64,000 nt of DNA from CBDFNN01 sp965250215 (GCA_965250215.1 CBDFNN010000004.1:3782001-3846000), one strand, 5' to 3'. Positions 46,032 through 56,298 are shown, counted from the first letter of the stretch. The notes: a model not told the origin generated them from the letters alone. Numbers and translations are program-made.

Positions 46032-47849
46032 TTGTCATTAAAAACCGACATAGGAATAGAGAGATCCGTACGTCGTCGTCTAGTTCCGTCTAGGATTCTC
46101 TTACTTTTTGTTTTTCTTGTTGAGCTTTTCGCCGTCGATTCCGCACAGGCGCAAAATCGAACCTTGATGAACATCTACTCGAACGAAAATCTAAAGCTCA
46201 GTCAGGAGCAGATGGAGCGCCTCCGCCAGAGAGCTAGTTTGCAGAGAGATCGAGAACGTATCAAAGCTGAAAACACCTTACTGAATCCAATGGAGGGTTC
46301 ATTAGATCAAGATATCTATATCGTCGGACCAAACGACCTTTTTACGATTTCTATTGGTGGTTCCTACGCATTTGTGTCAGAAATTCCGGTCGGTTCTGAT
46401 GGGATTCTAATGCTACCCGTAGTTGGTGGCGTTGACGTCGCCGGCAAAACTCTCCGAGATAGCAGGAGGATAGCGATTAAGAAAATGAAGACTGAGTTTA
46501 CCAATGTCACCGTAGACATCGGACTTGGGCAGCCAAGAGGTTTTTACGTTCACGTTACCGGAGCTGTCCCAGAGCCAGGCAGATACGTAACTACCGCTGT
46601 TTCTCGAGTCGAGGATGTTCTAAAACAAGCCTTTCTTTCTGATAGTTACGAAGAACCGGTGTCGAATCCGAGATATCGACCGGGACTCAGAAATATCAAA
46701 ATCAAAAGACGTTCTGGTGAAGTTCTCCTGGTTGATCTAGTGTCTTACTACAGAAAAGGTGAGCTGACGGCTAACCCTTATCTCCAGGATGGAGACAATA
46801 TCATCGTTCCCGGATTCCAAGCCTCGGAAAATGGAATATTCATCAATGGAAATGCAATATTCCCGGGGGAATACGATTTCAAAAAGGGAGACAAACTTTC
46901 TGATATCATTCGCATCGCATTCGGAAACTCTGAATTGGATGACCTTGCTCCAGTTCGCGTTAGTAGAATATTGGCTGGTGGAGAACGAAGAGAGAACTTT
47001 ACGACAATTGGAGAGGTGATGAGCGGCGGCGATATGGATCTGCAAGCTCGAGACAATGTTCATTTTCCAGATCCGGAACGTCTACTTGGAACAGCCGAGG
47101 CTTCGGGATTTGTCGAATTTCCCGGGAGATATCCAATTGTTGAGGGCAGGACTACACTAAAAGATCTCGTAGATATGGCCGGCGGAATTCGGGAAGATGC
47201 TCTGATTGCCGGCGCTTATGTTGAGAGAGGAGCCTACTCAGATAAGAGATCCATTCTTGATCAAGTTGACCTCAATCGGAATCTAAGACCTGGACTCATT
47301 CTTTCTGACACATCTGCCGTTTTAAATCAAATGCGTCTTGCTGACGTCGATCTAAATACACGATACTATCTGATTCGATCTTTGGGAAACCAGAACAGAC
47401 TTTCGCTTGACGTTGGCGAAGCATTGACAGCTGATGCCGAGACAACTTTTCTTATGCATGGTGACAGACTTCACATTCCTAAAGATGACAACACCGTCAA
47501 GGTAGTCGGAGAGGTGCTAAGACCGGGGGCACTTCCCTTTATCTCTGGTACAAACTTTAGCCACTACATCTCGAAAGCTGGAGGAAAAGGAGAGCTCGCA
47601 GACAAAGAATTTGTAATCAAAAGAGGGACGGGAAGACTGGTAAACGCTTCGGAAGCTCGAATTGAGTCAGGAGATATCATATTTGTTGATCGGGAGGGTG
47701 GCGAAACACTGACTCCCGAAATTGAGAGACTTAGAGTTCAGCTCGCCGATGCAAAAATCAGACGCTACCAAGTTGTCCTTCAAACTTTGGGCACTATCGG
47801 AAGTCTTGCTTCCACCTACATATTATATCGAAGATTTCTTCAGGACTAG
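46032..47849 (+). CDS. Polysaccharide export protein with SLBB domains (Wza-like)
   Basis: The 605-residue protein begins with TTG at 46032, as no ATG is available before the signal peptide (LLLFVFLVELFAVDSAQAQ, cleavage near residue 41). The poly-export domain starts at YIVGPNDLFTISIGG, near residue 97. Several SLBB-type repeats follow (residues about 175-570). The C-terminus has a hydrophobic helix, LQTLGTIGSLASTYIL, then RRF. It should form or line an outer-membrane exit for polysaccharide. The Wzz-like gene overlaps its stop by one base. Confidence 0.9.
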   Translation: MSLKTDIGIERSVRRRLVPSRILLLFVFLVELFAVDSAQAQNRTLMNIYSNENLKLSQEQMERLRQRASLQRDRERIKAENTLLNPMEGSLDQDIYIVGPNDLFTISIGGSYAFVSEIPVGSDGILMLPVVGGVDVAGKTLRDSRRIAIKKMKTEFTNVTVDIGLGQPRGFYVHVTGAVPEPGRYVTTAVSRVEDVLKQAFLSDSYEEPVSNPRYRPGLRNIKIKRRSGEVLLVDLVSYYRKGELTANPYLQDGDNIIVPGFQASENGIFINGNAIFPGEYDFKKGDKLSDIIRIAFGNSELDDLAPVRVSRILAGGERRENFTTIGEVMSGGDMDLQARDNVHFPDPERLLGTAEASGFVEFPGRYPIVEGRTTLKDLVDMAGGIREDALIAGAYVERGAYSDKRSILDQVDLNRNLRPGLILSDTSAVLNQMRLADVDLNTRYYLIRSLGNQNRLSLDVGEALTADAETTFLMHGDRLHIPKDDNTVKVVGEVLRPGALPFISGTNFSHYISKAGGKGELADKEFVIKRGTGRLVNASEARIESGDIIFVDREGGETLTPEIERLRVQLADAKIRRYQVVLQTLGTIGSLASTYILYRRFLQD

Positions 47850-49048
47850 TGGCACGTAACAATCAAGACATGGAAGTTTCTGAGGATCAATTCCGCAACG
47901 CGAATGCGGAAGAGCGAATGTGGCGATCCATCGCAACGGTAGTATCACGTTGGAAATTTATCGCAGCAATTACAGCGCTCGCAGCGATAGCATCAGTGGT
48001 TATTAGTCTCATCCTACCTAAGTGGTACCAATCAACGGCTAGGGTTCTTTTGCCTGAATCAGCTGGAGGTAGCGGTCTTTCCGCTGTTATGGGGGACCTA
48101 GGACCAGCGGCTATGTCCATCCTTGGTGGAGGTGGCGGAGACTACATTCGTTATCAGGCTATTCTGAACAGCAGATCCCTTTTGAATGACGCCGTCGAGA
48201 AATTTGGGATGGAACATGTTTATGATTTGCATGACCCGGTTATGGCCCGCGCCGATGCAATCGAAATATTGCAAAGTAATTTGAGTATCGAGGTGGACCG
48301 GGATTACGAATTCTTATCCATCTCTGCGATGGACAAAGACCCAAAAAGAGCGACCGAAATTGCCAATTTCTTGGTTTCCGAACTGAACAAGAAGAACACG
48401 ATTCTGGCATCCGCCAACGCGGCCAACTTTCGGAAATATATTGAGAATAGATATCAAGAAACTGAAGTAGCACTAGACTCTTCGAGGATAAAACTCCAGC
48501 GTTTTCAAGAACGGAGCGGCATAATAGAACTAGAGGCCCAAGTCGAAGGATTCATGGATTTGATGGCTAACTACCGCGCCATGGCGCTACAGGGTGAGAT
48601 CTTGTACGAGGGATATGTGGGTGAACTAGGCAAGGACAATTACATGGCCAAAGCGGCCTTGGAAAGAGTCCTCGCCGCACGGCGTCAGCAAAAGCTTCTT
48701 ACTTCTGGTTCCGATCCAATAATGCCTGTTTCTATGGCTGATCTCCCAGCCGTCAGTGGTGAGTATGCGAGTCTTATTCAAGATGTAATGATCAACGCGA
48801 AGATTCTTGAGTTGAGTCGCCCCTTGCTAGAGGAAGCCATTTTCAACGAGAAAAAAGAATCTCCTTCCGTCCAGGTTTTAGATGAAGCCATCGTACCTGT
48901 GAGAAAGGCAAAGCCAAAAAGAAGTCTGATTGTAATTGGCAGCACACTGTCCGCCTTTATTCTAGCTTTACTTTTTGTCTTAATAAGCACATGGTGGCGC
49001 CGAAATCGAGATATGATTTCGGACCAGTTGGCCAAAGCTTCAGCCTAA
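47849..49048 (+). CDS. Chain-length determinant (Wzz-type) protein
   Basis: The 399-residue inner-membrane protein has transmembrane helices near residues 30-52 and 360-382 flanking a large periplasmic coiled-coil region. It lacks the C-terminal BY-kinase domain of Wzc. The GTG start overlaps the stop of the SLBB gene (TAGTG), and the next gene starts 7 bp after its stop, so the three are one operon. It probably sets polymer length or links polymerase and exporter. Confidence 0.88.
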   Translation: MARNNQDMEVSEDQFRNANAEERMWRSIATVVSRWKFIAAITALAAIASVVISLILPKWYQSTARVLLPESAGGSGLSAVMGDLGPAAMSILGGGGGDYIRYQAILNSRSLLNDAVEKFGMEHVYDLHDPVMARADAIEILQSNLSIEVDRDYEFLSISAMDKDPKRATEIANFLVSELNKKNTILASANAANFRKYIENRYQETEVALDSSRIKLQRFQERSGIIELEAQVEGFMDLMANYRAMALQGEILYEGYVGELGKDNYMAKAALERVLAARRQQKLLTSGSDPIMPVSMADLPAVSGEYASLIQDVMINAKILELSRPLLEEAIFNEKKESPSVQVLDEAIVPVRKAKPKRSLIVIGSTLSAFILALLFVLISTWWRRNRDMISDQLAKASA

Positions 49049-49054
49049 ATCGCC

Positions 49055-50482
49055 TTGAGGAAGTCAGGCAACATACTTCATCCAAAGACCCATGTTGGTG
49101 TCCTGCGGCTTCTCGACAAACTCCTCCCACTTGCCTTGGGACTAGGGCTCGCGATTACTTTACTATCGGCTTGGTACCTGCAGGAGTTAGTGCTCATCAT
49201 TCCTGTATTATTGTTAGGTGCCTGCATTCTGGTAGGCTTAGCTCGCGTCGAAAACGGCGTGCTATTCTTCATCCTCTCCACTTTTGCGTTCATCTCAGGG
49301 CAAGAAGAAGGCCTACAAATCCAAGAAATGGCTTACGGTCTGCTCTACTTGGGATTTCTTGCTAGTTGGTATTTTTCGCGATTCTTTTACTATAAGGATA
49401 GAATTCTTGACAGCGGAGTCGATAAAGCCATGATGGCTTTTTTAGTCATCATTCATTTATCTATTCCAATTAGTCTTTTGTTCGGGGGTAGCATGAAATC
49501 ATTGATTAGCGATTGGCTCGCTATATCAATGCTTGCTTTCTATTTCCCGATAAAGGAGACCGTCAAAAGAAAACCCGAAAGCATCAAGATTTTCGGATTG
49601 ATATTTCTTTGGCTGGCCGTTTTCGTGTTCTTCAGGAACGCGATGGAGTTTCGCCAAACAGTGACGCAAGCGGCAGCGGCCTATGAAATAGTCAGTGGGC
49701 GGGCAAACACCAACGAAATAGTCCTCATGGCCGGTTCGGTTGGGGCCATTGTATATTTTCTCTACTCCAGTAGCTTAGTTAGAAAAGGCCTTTCGATTGG
49801 ATTCTTCCTAGTATTCTTCGCTGGATTGATTTTGACCCAGAGCCGAGGATACTGGCTTGCCTTCATCTTTGGAATGGGCGTTCTTTTCCTTTTCGCAAGT
49901 ATGCGAAAGAGAGGAGAACTCATTCTTTTGGCTACTTCTGGTTTGGCGGGCGTGGTAGCCATCGGATTTCTTGTGGCACCAGAGGTAATGGAGCTATTCG
50001 TTGTCGGAATTGTGGAACGTATTACAAGTGTAGGCTCGGCTGGATCATCAGACATTTCAATGCTCAACAGATTCAACGAATTTGCAGCAGTGTGGGAAGG
50101 AATAAAGTCGAATCCCATTTTGGGATATGGACTCGGACATGAGTTTGTCTATCACAACATTATTTATGAATCCCACATTAGACAGGCGTTCATGCACAAT
50201 GTCTATTTAGCTATTTGGTACAAATTCGGAATTGTTGGATTAGGGCTAGCTTTGTACGTCTGGATCGGCTCCGCTTGGAAAGGGCTTACCTTTGCTCGCG
50301 CCAACAAAGTCAGTGGCCACGCTGCACTTATCGTACTCAGCGCTTCCCTTCTTCTCTTTTGTGAGATGGTCGTGGGAAACACTTCGAATCCCTTAGTAAT
50401 TGAGGATGGAGCACTTATGTTTGCTTTCAGCGCCGCCTTAATTAGTGGTTCGGTGAACATCAAACAGAATGAGAGATCTTAG
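49055..50482 (+). CDS. O-antigen ligase/polymerase-like membrane protein
   Basis: The 475-residue protein starts with TTG at 49055 and has 10-12 hydrophobic segments. The Wzy_C/O-antigen-ligase region contains LTQSRGYWLAFIFG and, in the large periplasmic loop, NPILGYGLGHEF, motifs typical of the family. It either polymerises repeat units or transfers finished glycan to an acceptor. Third gene of the SLBB-Wzz unit. Confidence 0.85.
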   Translation: MRKSGNILHPKTHVGVLRLLDKLLPLALGLGLAITLLSAWYLQELVLIIPVLLLGACILVGLARVENGVLFFILSTFAFISGQEEGLQIQEMAYGLLYLGFLASWYFSRFFYYKDRILDSGVDKAMMAFLVIIHLSIPISLLFGGSMKSLISDWLAISMLAFYFPIKETVKRKPESIKIFGLIFLWLAVFVFFRNAMEFRQTVTQAAAAYEIVSGRANTNEIVLMAGSVGAIVYFLYSSSLVRKGLSIGFFLVFFAGLILTQSRGYWLAFIFGMGVLFLFASMRKRGELILLATSGLAGVVAIGFLVAPEVMELFVVGIVERITSVGSAGSSDISMLNRFNEFAAVWEGIKSNPILGYGLGHEFVYHNIIYESHIRQAFMHNVYLAIWYKFGIVGLGLALYVWIGSAWKGLTFARANKVSGHAALIVLSASLLLFCEMVVGNTSNPLVIEDGALMFAFSAALISGSVNIKQNERS

Positions 50483-50640
50483 CTCAGCGATATTCCTGAT
50501 GCTTAGTATTAGGGAACTCTCTTGCAGAATAAAAGATATGAACATTTTGGCCCATGGGGCTAGAGTTCAAATCGGCTCGCATCAATCGTCAACCAAGACC
50601 CAGGTTGAGAGGCAGAATGCAGCTACAGACAACAATCAAG

Positions 50641-51222
50641 ATGTCCAAAAGCCAGGCTTCCGCTAGAAAGGAGGTAACGCTACTTTTAAACGAACTCGAA
50701 GGAGGCAACCGAGGAGTCACAGATCGACTATTAGGGTTAGTCTATTCTGAACTAAAGAACATTGCTCGTGGACAACTCTATAGAGAGCGTCAAGATCATA
50801 CCCTGAATACCACGGCACTCGTTCATGAGGCCTATATCAATTTGGTAGGTCAAGACCGCGTTCAGTGGAAAAACAGATCCCATTTTTTAGGAGTCGCAGC
50901 GCAAGCGATGCGACGGATCCTTTTGAACTATGCTCGTGATCGGAAAGCCCTGAAAAGAGGTGGAGGCGATCCTCATGTTTCTCTCGATGACGAAGAAAAT
51001 ATCATGAGTGAGGGACGAGCTGATGAACTCATTGCATTGGATGACTCCTTGGAAAGACTTGCAGCAATTGACGCTCGGAAAGCTCAAATCGTAGAGTGTA
51101 GGTATTTCGCGGGATTGTCGATAGAGGAAACAGCCAAAGTAATAGGTACCTCACCTGCAACGATCAAAAGAGATTGGGCTATGGCACGCGCTTGGCTTTT
51201 CCGAGACATGAAAGAAGACTGA
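50641..51222 (+). CDS. ECF-type RNA polymerase sigma factor, TIGR02999-like
   Basis: Start at ATG 50641, giving 193 residues. The frame is open to 50554, but those codons look noncoding. Region 2 is replaced by the TIGR02999-type segment NTTALVHEAYINLV, followed by NRSHFLGVAAQAMRRILLNYARDR. Region 4 is the helix-turn-helix FAGLSIEETAKVIGTSPATIKRDW. In many genomes this subfamily is paired with a Ser/Thr kinase, as here (37 bp downstream). A GGAAC motif occurs at 50513-50517. The rest of 50483-50640 is featureless. Confidence 0.9.
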   Translation: MSKSQASARKEVTLLLNELEGGNRGVTDRLLGLVYSELKNIARGQLYRERQDHTLNTTALVHEAYINLVGQDRVQWKNRSHFLGVAAQAMRRILLNYARDRKALKRGGGDPHVSLDDEENIMSEGRADELIALDDSLERLAAIDARKAQIVECRYFAGLSIEETAKVIGTSPATIKRDWAMARAWLFRDMKED

Positions 51223-51259
51223 AGCAGTTTCGAGTCACGAGTAGAATAAAAACCACCAC

Positions 51260-53650
51260 ATGGATCGCTGGAAAGAGATTCAGGATACTTTCGAAAAAGC
51301 TCTTGAGCTAGAGGGTTCGGCACGTGTCGAATTCATCTCAAGTCTTCTCGCCTCAGATGCGGAACTTGGAAATGAGGTGCAGTCTCTTCTTTCCTCACTG
51401 CATGATGCAGGTGACTTTTTTGATGAACCAGCTGCGAAGCTCGATGCTGTTATCGATAGTCACGAACCTGACCTCGAATCAGGGAAAGTCATTGGATCTT
51501 ACAAGATCATTCGAAAGCTCGGAGAAGGAGGGATGGGTTCCGTCTATCTAGCAGATAGAGCCGACAAAGCCTTTGAGCGAGAGACGGCAATAAAAATCGT
51601 CTCCAAAGGACGCTACGACACGGCAGCAAAGTCCAGATTCTTGGAAGAGCAGAATATTCTGGCAAAACTCGAGCATCCTAATATTGCTCAGTTATATGAT
51701 GCTGGAGTCACCGATAAAGGCGAGCCTTATCTCGTCATGGAGTATGTAGAAGGATTACCAGTTGATGAATACTGTGACGAAAACAATTTAGACGTCAAAG
51801 GGCGACTCGTACTTTTTCGGAAAATCCTTGAGGCCGTCCACTATGCGCACCAAAACTTGATCATTCATCAGGATATCAAGCCGAACAATATTTTGGTAGA
51901 AAGCGAGGGCGAACCCAAATTGCTCGATTTTGGAATAGCGAAAACCCTCGATTCATCTTCTCTTGGATCTATCAGGAATACAGTCGATGATGGCACCCAT
52001 CAGAATTACCTGACTCCGGCCTACGCAAGTCCTGAGCAAGTCAAAGGAGGGTCTGTGACGACCGCCAGTGATGTGTACTCACTTGGAATCTTGTTATATC
52101 AACTCCTCTCCGGTCACAAGGCGTATCAGTTCAAGGCTACCAAAAATCGTGACGAGATAAGCAATATCATTTGCGAGCAAGAGCCAACTCTTCCTAGTAA
52201 GATAATCACCAATTCTCGAACAATTTCGACAGCGCGAGGGCGAGAAAAAACCCTCACGGCGGAAGATAATAGCGCGCTTCGAAGCACAGATGTGAACTCT
52301 CTAAAAAGAAAACTCTCTGGTGATCTCGACCATGTCATAATGATGGCTGTTGACAAAAGTCCGAAAGAGCGGTACCAAACCGCTTTGGAATTCGCTCATG
52401 ACATCGATAGATTTCTATTGGGTCTTCCGACTCAAGCTCATCCCAGCTCTTTCTTTTACGACGCGCAAAAGTTCATCCGGAGAAATTCCACTGGTGTTGT
52501 CGCATCAGGGACAACACTTGTGGTGATCATGGCCATCGTAGGTCAGTTGCTTAAAGGACGCTTCGAAAATAGCTCTCTAAATCGGACTTCCACCCCTTCG
52601 GCAAGAGTAAGTCTGGTACAGGATTCAGATTTAGCTGGATCCGATGAATCACTGAGACTTCGCTTTATGGAGCAGTTATTCCAATCTCAGAATGGTAACT
52701 CCTCATTCTCCGACTCCACCAGTTTGGGCGATTTTCTTGCTAACAACAGAGCAAGTCTCCTCGCAAGAAACATAGCAGCTACTGACAAGATTGCGCTTTT
52801 AGATCAAATTGGCGGACTTTATGCATCTATCGGCAATATGGAGGAGGCCGAAAGATGTAGTGAACTGGCCGTTATTTTGGTTCAAAACGAACTTCCAGAT
52901 GATGCTCTCTCGTCCGCTCAGGCAAATTACAATCTAGCACGAGTCAAGCTGACAAGAGACGATGCATTTGGAGCCGATGTGGTTTTAGATAACTCAATCA
53001 ATTCTTTGAGGGCGGATCACGCTGATACAGCTCTTTTCGCTCGCTTACTGCACGCAAAAGCCAATGCAAAGCGAGACTTGAATCAAAACAAAGACGCCGA
53101 GGCTTTGCTGAGAGAAGCCCTGAAGGTTAGAAGAGATGTTTTGCCCAATGATCATGAGGATCTTGTGGAAAACTTCGGAGATTTAGGGTCACTTCTAGCT
53201 GAACAATCTCAGGTGCAGGATGCAACTCAGTTCTATCGTTGGGCCATCTCTATGAGCCGCCGTTTATACGGCAGCGAGCCTCACGAACATATGGTTGAGC
53301 TGCTGGATGGCTATGGTTCTGTCCACGGAAAACAAGGGAATTTCGACGCCGCCGAGGCGGCTTTTTTCGAGTCGACGCACATCAGAAGAGACTTGTTCGG
53401 AGCCAAACATTTGAAAGTTGCTCAAGGACTTTTATTGATGGCTGAAATATATCTGCAAAAAGGTGATCTCGGAACAGCCATCGAAAAATACGAAGAGGCA
53501 GCAGAAATCGTCGAGACTTTCCATGATCAGGAACACCCTGACCTTGCAGAACTACTGCATAGCATATCGACGGTAAAAGAAGCCATCGAGACTGACACAG
53601 AAATATCGGCTTACCAAAAAAGTCCACTTGAAAATTCTACTAGTTCATAA
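51260..53650 (+). CDS. Ser/Thr protein kinase with transmembrane segment and TPR sensor domain
   Basis: The 796-residue protein has a leader helical region (1-75) and a kinase domain (80-400) with GEGGMGSVY, K112, DIKPNNIL and DFG at 223-225. One transmembrane helix follows near 411-431, and then TPR repeats from about 500 to 790 outside the membrane. The catalytic loop reads HQD (203-205) instead of HRD, so it is a non-RD kinase. Next to a TIGR02999-type sigma gene, it probably regulates that sigma factor by phosphorylation. Confidence 0.92.
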   Translation: MDRWKEIQDTFEKALELEGSARVEFISSLLASDAELGNEVQSLLSSLHDAGDFFDEPAAKLDAVIDSHEPDLESGKVIGSYKIIRKLGEGGMGSVYLADRADKAFERETAIKIVSKGRYDTAAKSRFLEEQNILAKLEHPNIAQLYDAGVTDKGEPYLVMEYVEGLPVDEYCDENNLDVKGRLVLFRKILEAVHYAHQNLIIHQDIKPNNILVESEGEPKLLDFGIAKTLDSSSLGSIRNTVDDGTHQNYLTPAYASPEQVKGGSVTTASDVYSLGILLYQLLSGHKAYQFKATKNRDEISNIICEQEPTLPSKIITNSRTISTARGREKTLTAEDNSALRSTDVNSLKRKLSGDLDHVIMMAVDKSPKERYQTALEFAHDIDRFLLGLPTQAHPSSFFYDAQKFIRRNSTGVVASGTTLVVIMAIVGQLLKGRFENSSLNRTSTPSARVSLVQDSDLAGSDESLRLRFMEQLFQSQNGNSSFSDSTSLGDFLANNRASLLARNIAATDKIALLDQIGGLYASIGNMEEAERCSELAVILVQNELPDDALSSAQANYNLARVKLTRDDAFGADVVLDNSINSLRADHADTALFARLLHAKANAKRDLNQNKDAEALLREALKVRRDVLPNDHEDLVENFGDLGSLLAEQSQVQDATQFYRWAISMSRRLYGSEPHEHMVELLDGYGSVHGKQGNFDAAEAAFFESTHIRRDLFGAKHLKVAQGLLLMAEIYLQKGDLGTAIEKYEEAAEIVETFHDQEHPDLAELLHSISTVKEAIETDTEISAYQKSPLENSTSS

Positions 53651-54815
53651 CTACTATCGCTCTCAAAAGCCGAGCGGCGAAAATGTAGTCTATGAAAGAG
53701 AGAAGAAGCTCCTGGGCACATCACCCCAGATTGAGCTGATCACTTACGAGAAATCGACTGACGAAGTCGCCATGATGTCGTCTTTTGAAAAGCTTTATCT
53801 TCTTCGGAATCTCTACTTCGATCAAAAAGTTTATGACGAAGTCTTCGCTCTTATTTCCAAAGAAAAACCCGATCTCGTTCATGTTCATAATACCTTTCCA
53901 TTAATCACAACGGCCGTTTTCCAAGCCGCACGCGAACAGAATACCCCTAGCCTCCAGACTCTGCATAACTATCGGATATTTTGTGCCAACGGAGCCTGCA
54001 TCCGTAACAATAAAGCCTGTGATCTCTGTCTTACTTCTGGCAATCATTGGCACGGTGTCCTTCACGGATGCTATGCTGATTCGAGACTTGCATCCATTCC
54101 AAAAGTCCGGATGATCGAGAAGTACAAAAAAGAGCGGGTCTGGTTAGATCAAATTGATCACTTTATAGCGCTATCTAAATTCGCAAAAGGGAAGTTTATC
54201 CAAGCTGGCATACCAGAAGATCGCATATCTCTCAAGGCCAATTTCTCTTACGATGACGTAGAACTAGACAATACTAGGGAAAGAACTGGAGTGCTATTTG
54301 TCGGTCGTTTTTCGGAGGACAAAGGGCCTCAGGTTCTTCTCAGAGCTGCCAGAAATTCTGGGATTAAAACGAAAATGATTGGTTCTGGTCCCATGTTCGA
54401 AAGTTTAAAAAAAGAGTACGCTCCAAACGGCAATATTTCTTTCCTTGGTCAACTCAGTCATGATCAAGTATTTGTAGAAATGGATAGGTCCGCCGCATTA
54501 GTCCTTCCTTCTCTTTGTTTTGAAGGCTTCCCTCTTACTATTGCTGAGGCATATTCAAGATCAATTCCAGTCATAGCCTCAGACATAGGTAGCATTTCTG
54601 AACTCGTTGAGGAGGGATCGACCGGTCTGAAATTTGAAGCCGATAATTCGACTCAACTTTCTGAGATCTTGAAAACTGTTGAAGTGAATAGGTCTCACTT
54701 TAGAAAGATGGGAGAGACTGCTAGAGAAGTCTACGAGCAATCATATTCTGCACAAGCAAATCTACCTCAGATGCTCGGTATTTATCGAAAAGTAATCCAA
54801 GAACACCAGGCCTGA
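53628..54815 (+). CDS. GT4-family glycosyltransferase
   Basis: The 395-residue GT-B enzyme starts with TTG at 53628 inside the kinase gene's 3' end (23-bp overlap), giving KILLVHNYY. It has SGENVVYEREKKLL, DLVHVHNTFPL, the Cys-rich stretch CANGACIRNNKACDLC, VGRFSEDKG and the EGFPLTIAEAYS donor-site motif with the E-x7-E pattern. The Cys-rich insert is common in related capsule glycosyltransferases. It probably adds sugar to the polysaccharide made by the upstream block. Confidence 0.88.
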   Translation: MKILLVHNYYRSQKPSGENVVYEREKKLLGTSPQIELITYEKSTDEVAMMSSFEKLYLLRNLYFDQKVYDEVFALISKEKPDLVHVHNTFPLITTAVFQAAREQNTPSLQTLHNYRIFCANGACIRNNKACDLCLTSGNHWHGVLHGCYADSRLASIPKVRMIEKYKKERVWLDQIDHFIALSKFAKGKFIQAGIPEDRISLKANFSYDDVELDNTRERTGVLFVGRFSEDKGPQVLLRAARNSGIKTKMIGSGPMFESLKKEYAPNGNISFLGQLSHDQVFVEMDRSAALVLPSLCFEGFPLTIAEAYSRSIPVIASDIGSISELVEEGSTGLKFEADNSTQLSEILKTVEVNRSHFRKMGETAREVYEQSYSAQANLPQMLGIYRKVIQEHQA

Positions 54816-54821
54816 GTCTGA

Positions 54822-56201
54822 CTATTTCTCAGTCACTCGTGCAAAAGAACCCATTGGACCGGGGAAAACGACTGGACTTTCTACTCCTTCTTTAGATATG
54901 CTAGCTACACCAAAGAAGTAGTTGTCTATAACGATATTCTGCAAGGTGTAGGATGTCAAGTCTCCAACCCACCGACTGCGCGTCCAAACTGGATCGGTCG
55001 TCAATCTCCAATACAATCGATAGGCCACGGCTCCGTTCGCGGACTCCCAAGAGAGAGTAGTCGAGGCCTGGACTGCTCCTTTGATCTCAACAGACCGTGG
55101 AGGCTCTGGAGCGGTTGCCAAGCTAGCCAGGGTAACGGCGTTGAGTCCTGTAAGCTTAGCAGCATAGTCAAAATCGACATATTCAATGGTATCTCCGAAA
55201 TGCCGACCGTCTTCGTTTCTCAAATCTTGATGCTGTCGATCATAATGTTCGTTCGTTTCCATGATTCGTACACCGGGAAAACCTTCTTCGTTGAATGGTC
55301 TGTGGTGGCCTCCTCTACCGAATCTATCTAGTCGATATATCATCATGACATCGAGATTCTCGATATATAGATCGGCCATGGCGTCAACAAAGCGGCCAAT
55401 ATTTCGAGAAGGAGAATCGACTTCGCCCCCCATATATCGACGCATTCTAGCCTCACGATCTGTCTCCAGATATCGAGTGCCTTCTGAAAATACTCGTGCC
55501 GTGGTATTGTTAGAAACACCGTTGATTCCCTTGCTGTTACCAATCATGTCGTTATTTAATATTGCCTCGACAAACCACTCGTTCTCTTTCATCTCTTTCG
55601 CAAGTGACTTCCCTCCAAACAATCCTTGCTCTTCTCCGGAAAGACCCGCGTAGACAATGGAGCCAGAAAACTCTCTTTTCGAAAGCACCCTCGCCGCCTC
55701 GATCGTACCTGCCATTCCCGAGGCATTGTCGTTCGCACCTGGCGAATCGTCCACACCGTTCATTCCGTCGCTAATTCTCGAGTCAATGTCTCCAGACATG
55801 ATGACATACCGATTAGGATCCTCGATACCACGCTGAATGGCTATGACATTTACGATCCATGTAGAATCGGGTATTCTTTGCGTACCTGAAACAACTGATT
55901 TCTGGTAGTACACGTCTAAACAGTCCCCACATTCTGTAGAGATATCTTTGAAGGTCTTGTAGATCCATCTTCGGGCAGCACCAATCCCGCGTGTGTCTGA
56001 AAGCGTATCTGACAAGGTGTGACGGGTACCAAAATTAGCCAGTGTCCGAATATCCGACTCGATTCTATCCACAGATATTTCTGACGGTATCTTACTAATT
56101 TCCTCATTCCACCCAAGATTCTGTGCCCTAGCCGACGAGGCTGTTGTGAGCAGAATTAGTAGTAGAATACAGATTGTATAGTGACGTACTGGATATGACA
56201 T
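54822..56201 (-). CDS. Exported M28-family peptidase with C-terminal fibronectin-III-like domain
   Basis: The 459-residue protein has a signal peptide (LLLILLTTASSARAQ). The M28 zinc sites are GANDNASG, SGEEQGLFG, LNNDMIGN and a late His (GGHHRPFNEEGFP). The first ligand, normally His in G-H-x-D, is Asp here (MSGDIDSR). The last 90 residues form an FN3-like beta domain (VAYRLYWRLTTDPVW). It is probably a secreted aminopeptidase. It converges with the GT4 gene with only 6 bp between stops. Confidence 0.88.
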   Translation of the reverse strand: MSYPVRHYTICILLLILLTTASSARAQNLGWNEEISKIPSEISVDRIESDIRTLANFGTRHTLSDTLSDTRGIGAARRWIYKTFKDISTECGDCLDVYYQKSVVSGTQRIPDSTWIVNVIAIQRGIEDPNRYVIMSGDIDSRISDGMNGVDDSPGANDNASGMAGTIEAARVLSKREFSGSIVYAGLSGEEQGLFGGKSLAKEMKENEWFVEAILNNDMIGNSKGINGVSNNTTARVFSEGTRYLETDREARMRRYMGGEVDSPSRNIGRFVDAMADLYIENLDVMMIYRLDRFGRGGHHRPFNEEGFPGVRIMETNEHYDRQHQDLRNEDGRHFGDTIEYVDFDYAAKLTGLNAVTLASLATAPEPPRSVEIKGAVQASTTLSWESANGAVAYRLYWRLTTDPVWTRSRWVGDLTSYTLQNIVIDNYFFGVASISKEGVESPVVFPGPMGSFARVTEK

Positions 56202-56298
56202 GAACCTGGCTTATCGAGATAAATGAAGATTAATTGCTAGACGATCCAATCTACATATCACGTCACAAAAAAGAGAACCGATGGAATATCCTTAAGAG

